This document shows positions 63,353 to 64,000 of a DNA stretch of 64,000 nucleotides, one piece after another. Under the pieces are notes generated by a model. It saw only the letters and a program-made list of their open reading frames with translations. It was not told the DNA's origin and searched no databases. This DNA is from Vagococcus entomophilus. Lineage in GTDB: Bacteria; Bacillota; Bacilli; Lactobacillales; Vagococcaceae. The stretch is from NCBI RefSeq assembly GCF_003987595.1, contig NZ_NGJZ01000002.1:310001-374000 (forward strand). Reading direction: 5' to 3'. Every line of letters begins with the position of its first letter. Position 1 is the stretch's first letter. A program made the position numbers and the translations under genes.

Positions 63353-64000
63353 ATTGTGGATTGTAGCAGCAGAAACATACAAACGAAATGTGAAATCAGT
63401 TGCATTTTTGGTGATGATTTTAATGCCTTTTATCATGCTTGCAATCGGAGGAGTATTTGGTTACTTGATGACACAATCGTCTAATGATAAAACAGTGGCC
63501 ATTATAGCAGAGGATTCAGCCTATCGTACTGCTTTCATGAATCAAAAATCAGAAAGTTATACCATTAACAAGAAAATTACAACAGAAAATCAAGCAAAAA
63601 AAGCATTGAAACAAGAAAAAATTGATAGCTATTTTGTAATTAAAGGACAAGATGCAACGGTTGAAGGATTGTTATATAGCTCTTCAAATGATCAGGCAAG
63701 CTTGCAAGCAGACTTGACGCAAAAGTTGACTGCGATGAAAACTTCTATTGTGGCAGAACAGCTCAATTTGAGTCAAGAACAGTTACGCGCACTGAACGAA
63801 CCCGCTAAGGTCACTAGTACGACGCTCAAATTTGATGGCGATAAGGAAAATAAAAGTTCCAATCAAGGTTTGATGATGATTGGGGCACTTGCAGCGTCAT
63901 TCTTAATCTTTTTATTTATTGTCAATTACTCTAGTATTATTGGGCAGGAGATTGCTTCTGAGAAGGGCACAAGAATTATGGAAATCATCCTTTCCAGTAT
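63345..64000 (+). CDS. ABC-2 type permease (NatB/YhaP type), 3' end missing
   Basis: ATG at 63345 overlaps the end of the ATPase gene; the frame stays open to the window edge. The N-terminus is a membrane helix (AFLVMILMPFIMLAIGGVFG), then an extracytoplasmic domain of about 140 residues, and a second helix followed by NYSSIIGQEIASEKGTRIMEI, the conserved ABC-2 signature of YhaP/NatB exporters. The remaining membrane helices lie outside the window. Confidence 0.88.
   Translation, partial: MNKLWIVAAETYKRNVKSVAFLVMILMPFIMLAIGGVFGYLMTQSSNDKTVAIIAEDSAYRTAFMNQKSESYTINKKITTENQAKKALKQEKIDSYFVIKGQDATVEGLLYSSSNDQASLQADLTQKLTAMKTSIVAEQLNLSQEQLRALNEPAKVTSTTLKFDGDKENKSSNQGLMMIGALAASFLIFLFIVNYSSIIGQEIASEKGTRIMEIILSS

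Noticed and set aside
1-64000. CRISPR arrays, rRNA, tRNA and intact insertion sequences
   Set aside because: No regularly spaced repeats, no tRNA or rRNA signatures and no transposase frame were found; the only recombinase trace is the broken integrase.

Overview
The window reads as a low-GC Firmicute chromosome, most probably Enterococcus or a close relative. The support is the RpoB/RpoC sequences with TTG starts, a 446-residue water-forming NADH oxidase with Cys42, a citM/citP/citCDEFXG citrate operon under a SorC-type regulator, the abundance of TTG starts with strong AGGAGG sites, and LAB-style GH66/GH13_31/GH31 dextran genes. I do not assign a species. No rRNA, tRNA or CRISPR array was recognised.

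Layout. 1-3.8 kb: end of a double AAA+ ATPase gene, a divergent nitroreductase/HxlR pair, a CPBP-like membrane protein and a small secreted protein. 4-15.5 kb: a dextran/isomalto-oligosaccharide locus (LplABC-type importer without its own ATPase, DUF624 protein, GH13_31, GH31 and cytoplasmic GH66 enzymes, LacI regulator) with three operator-like palindromes in front. 15.6-23.8 kb: an accessory region against the 3' end of guaA. 23.8-30.4 kb: guaA, coaA, thioesterase, SGNH hydrolase, RsmC-like methyltransferase, YeiH/LysR pair. 30.4-38 kb: rpoB-rpoC. 38-43.7 kb: prepilin peptidase, gluconate-type kinase, lipoprotein, Dps, NADH oxidase. 43.7-52.7 kb: citrate regulator and operon. 52.8-57 kb: SAM hydrolase-type enzyme with an ECF transporter. 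57-61 kb: proC, an unassigned protein, uvrC. 61-64 kb: MerR, XRE and Nat-type ABC exporter genes, running off the window.

The accessory region is the most interesting part. The 13 bases TTTATTCCCACTC, which include the guaA stop codon, recur exactly at 16555, 20725 and 23787, with a decayed version near 15611. This is what repeated integration at guaA would leave. The right interval (about 3 kb) holds a CD-NTase plus SLATT-effector pair (type I CBASS), a SieB-like protein and a frameshifted integrase end. The left interval (about 4.2 kb) holds what I read as a type VII-secreted lipase system of the TslA type: an N-terminal lipase with a C-terminal helical targeting region, two small helical partners and two membrane-anchored immunity candidates. 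A 0.7-kb tandem duplication copied immunity gene, promoter and toxin start, then left one toxin as a 5' ghost. Another lipase fragment lies outside the left repeat.

Elsewhere regulation is readable from sequence: a Rex-type site on the NADH oxidase promoter, a Fur/PerR-type palindrome before dps, A/T palindromes on the citrate promoter, and LacI-type operators before the dextran operon.
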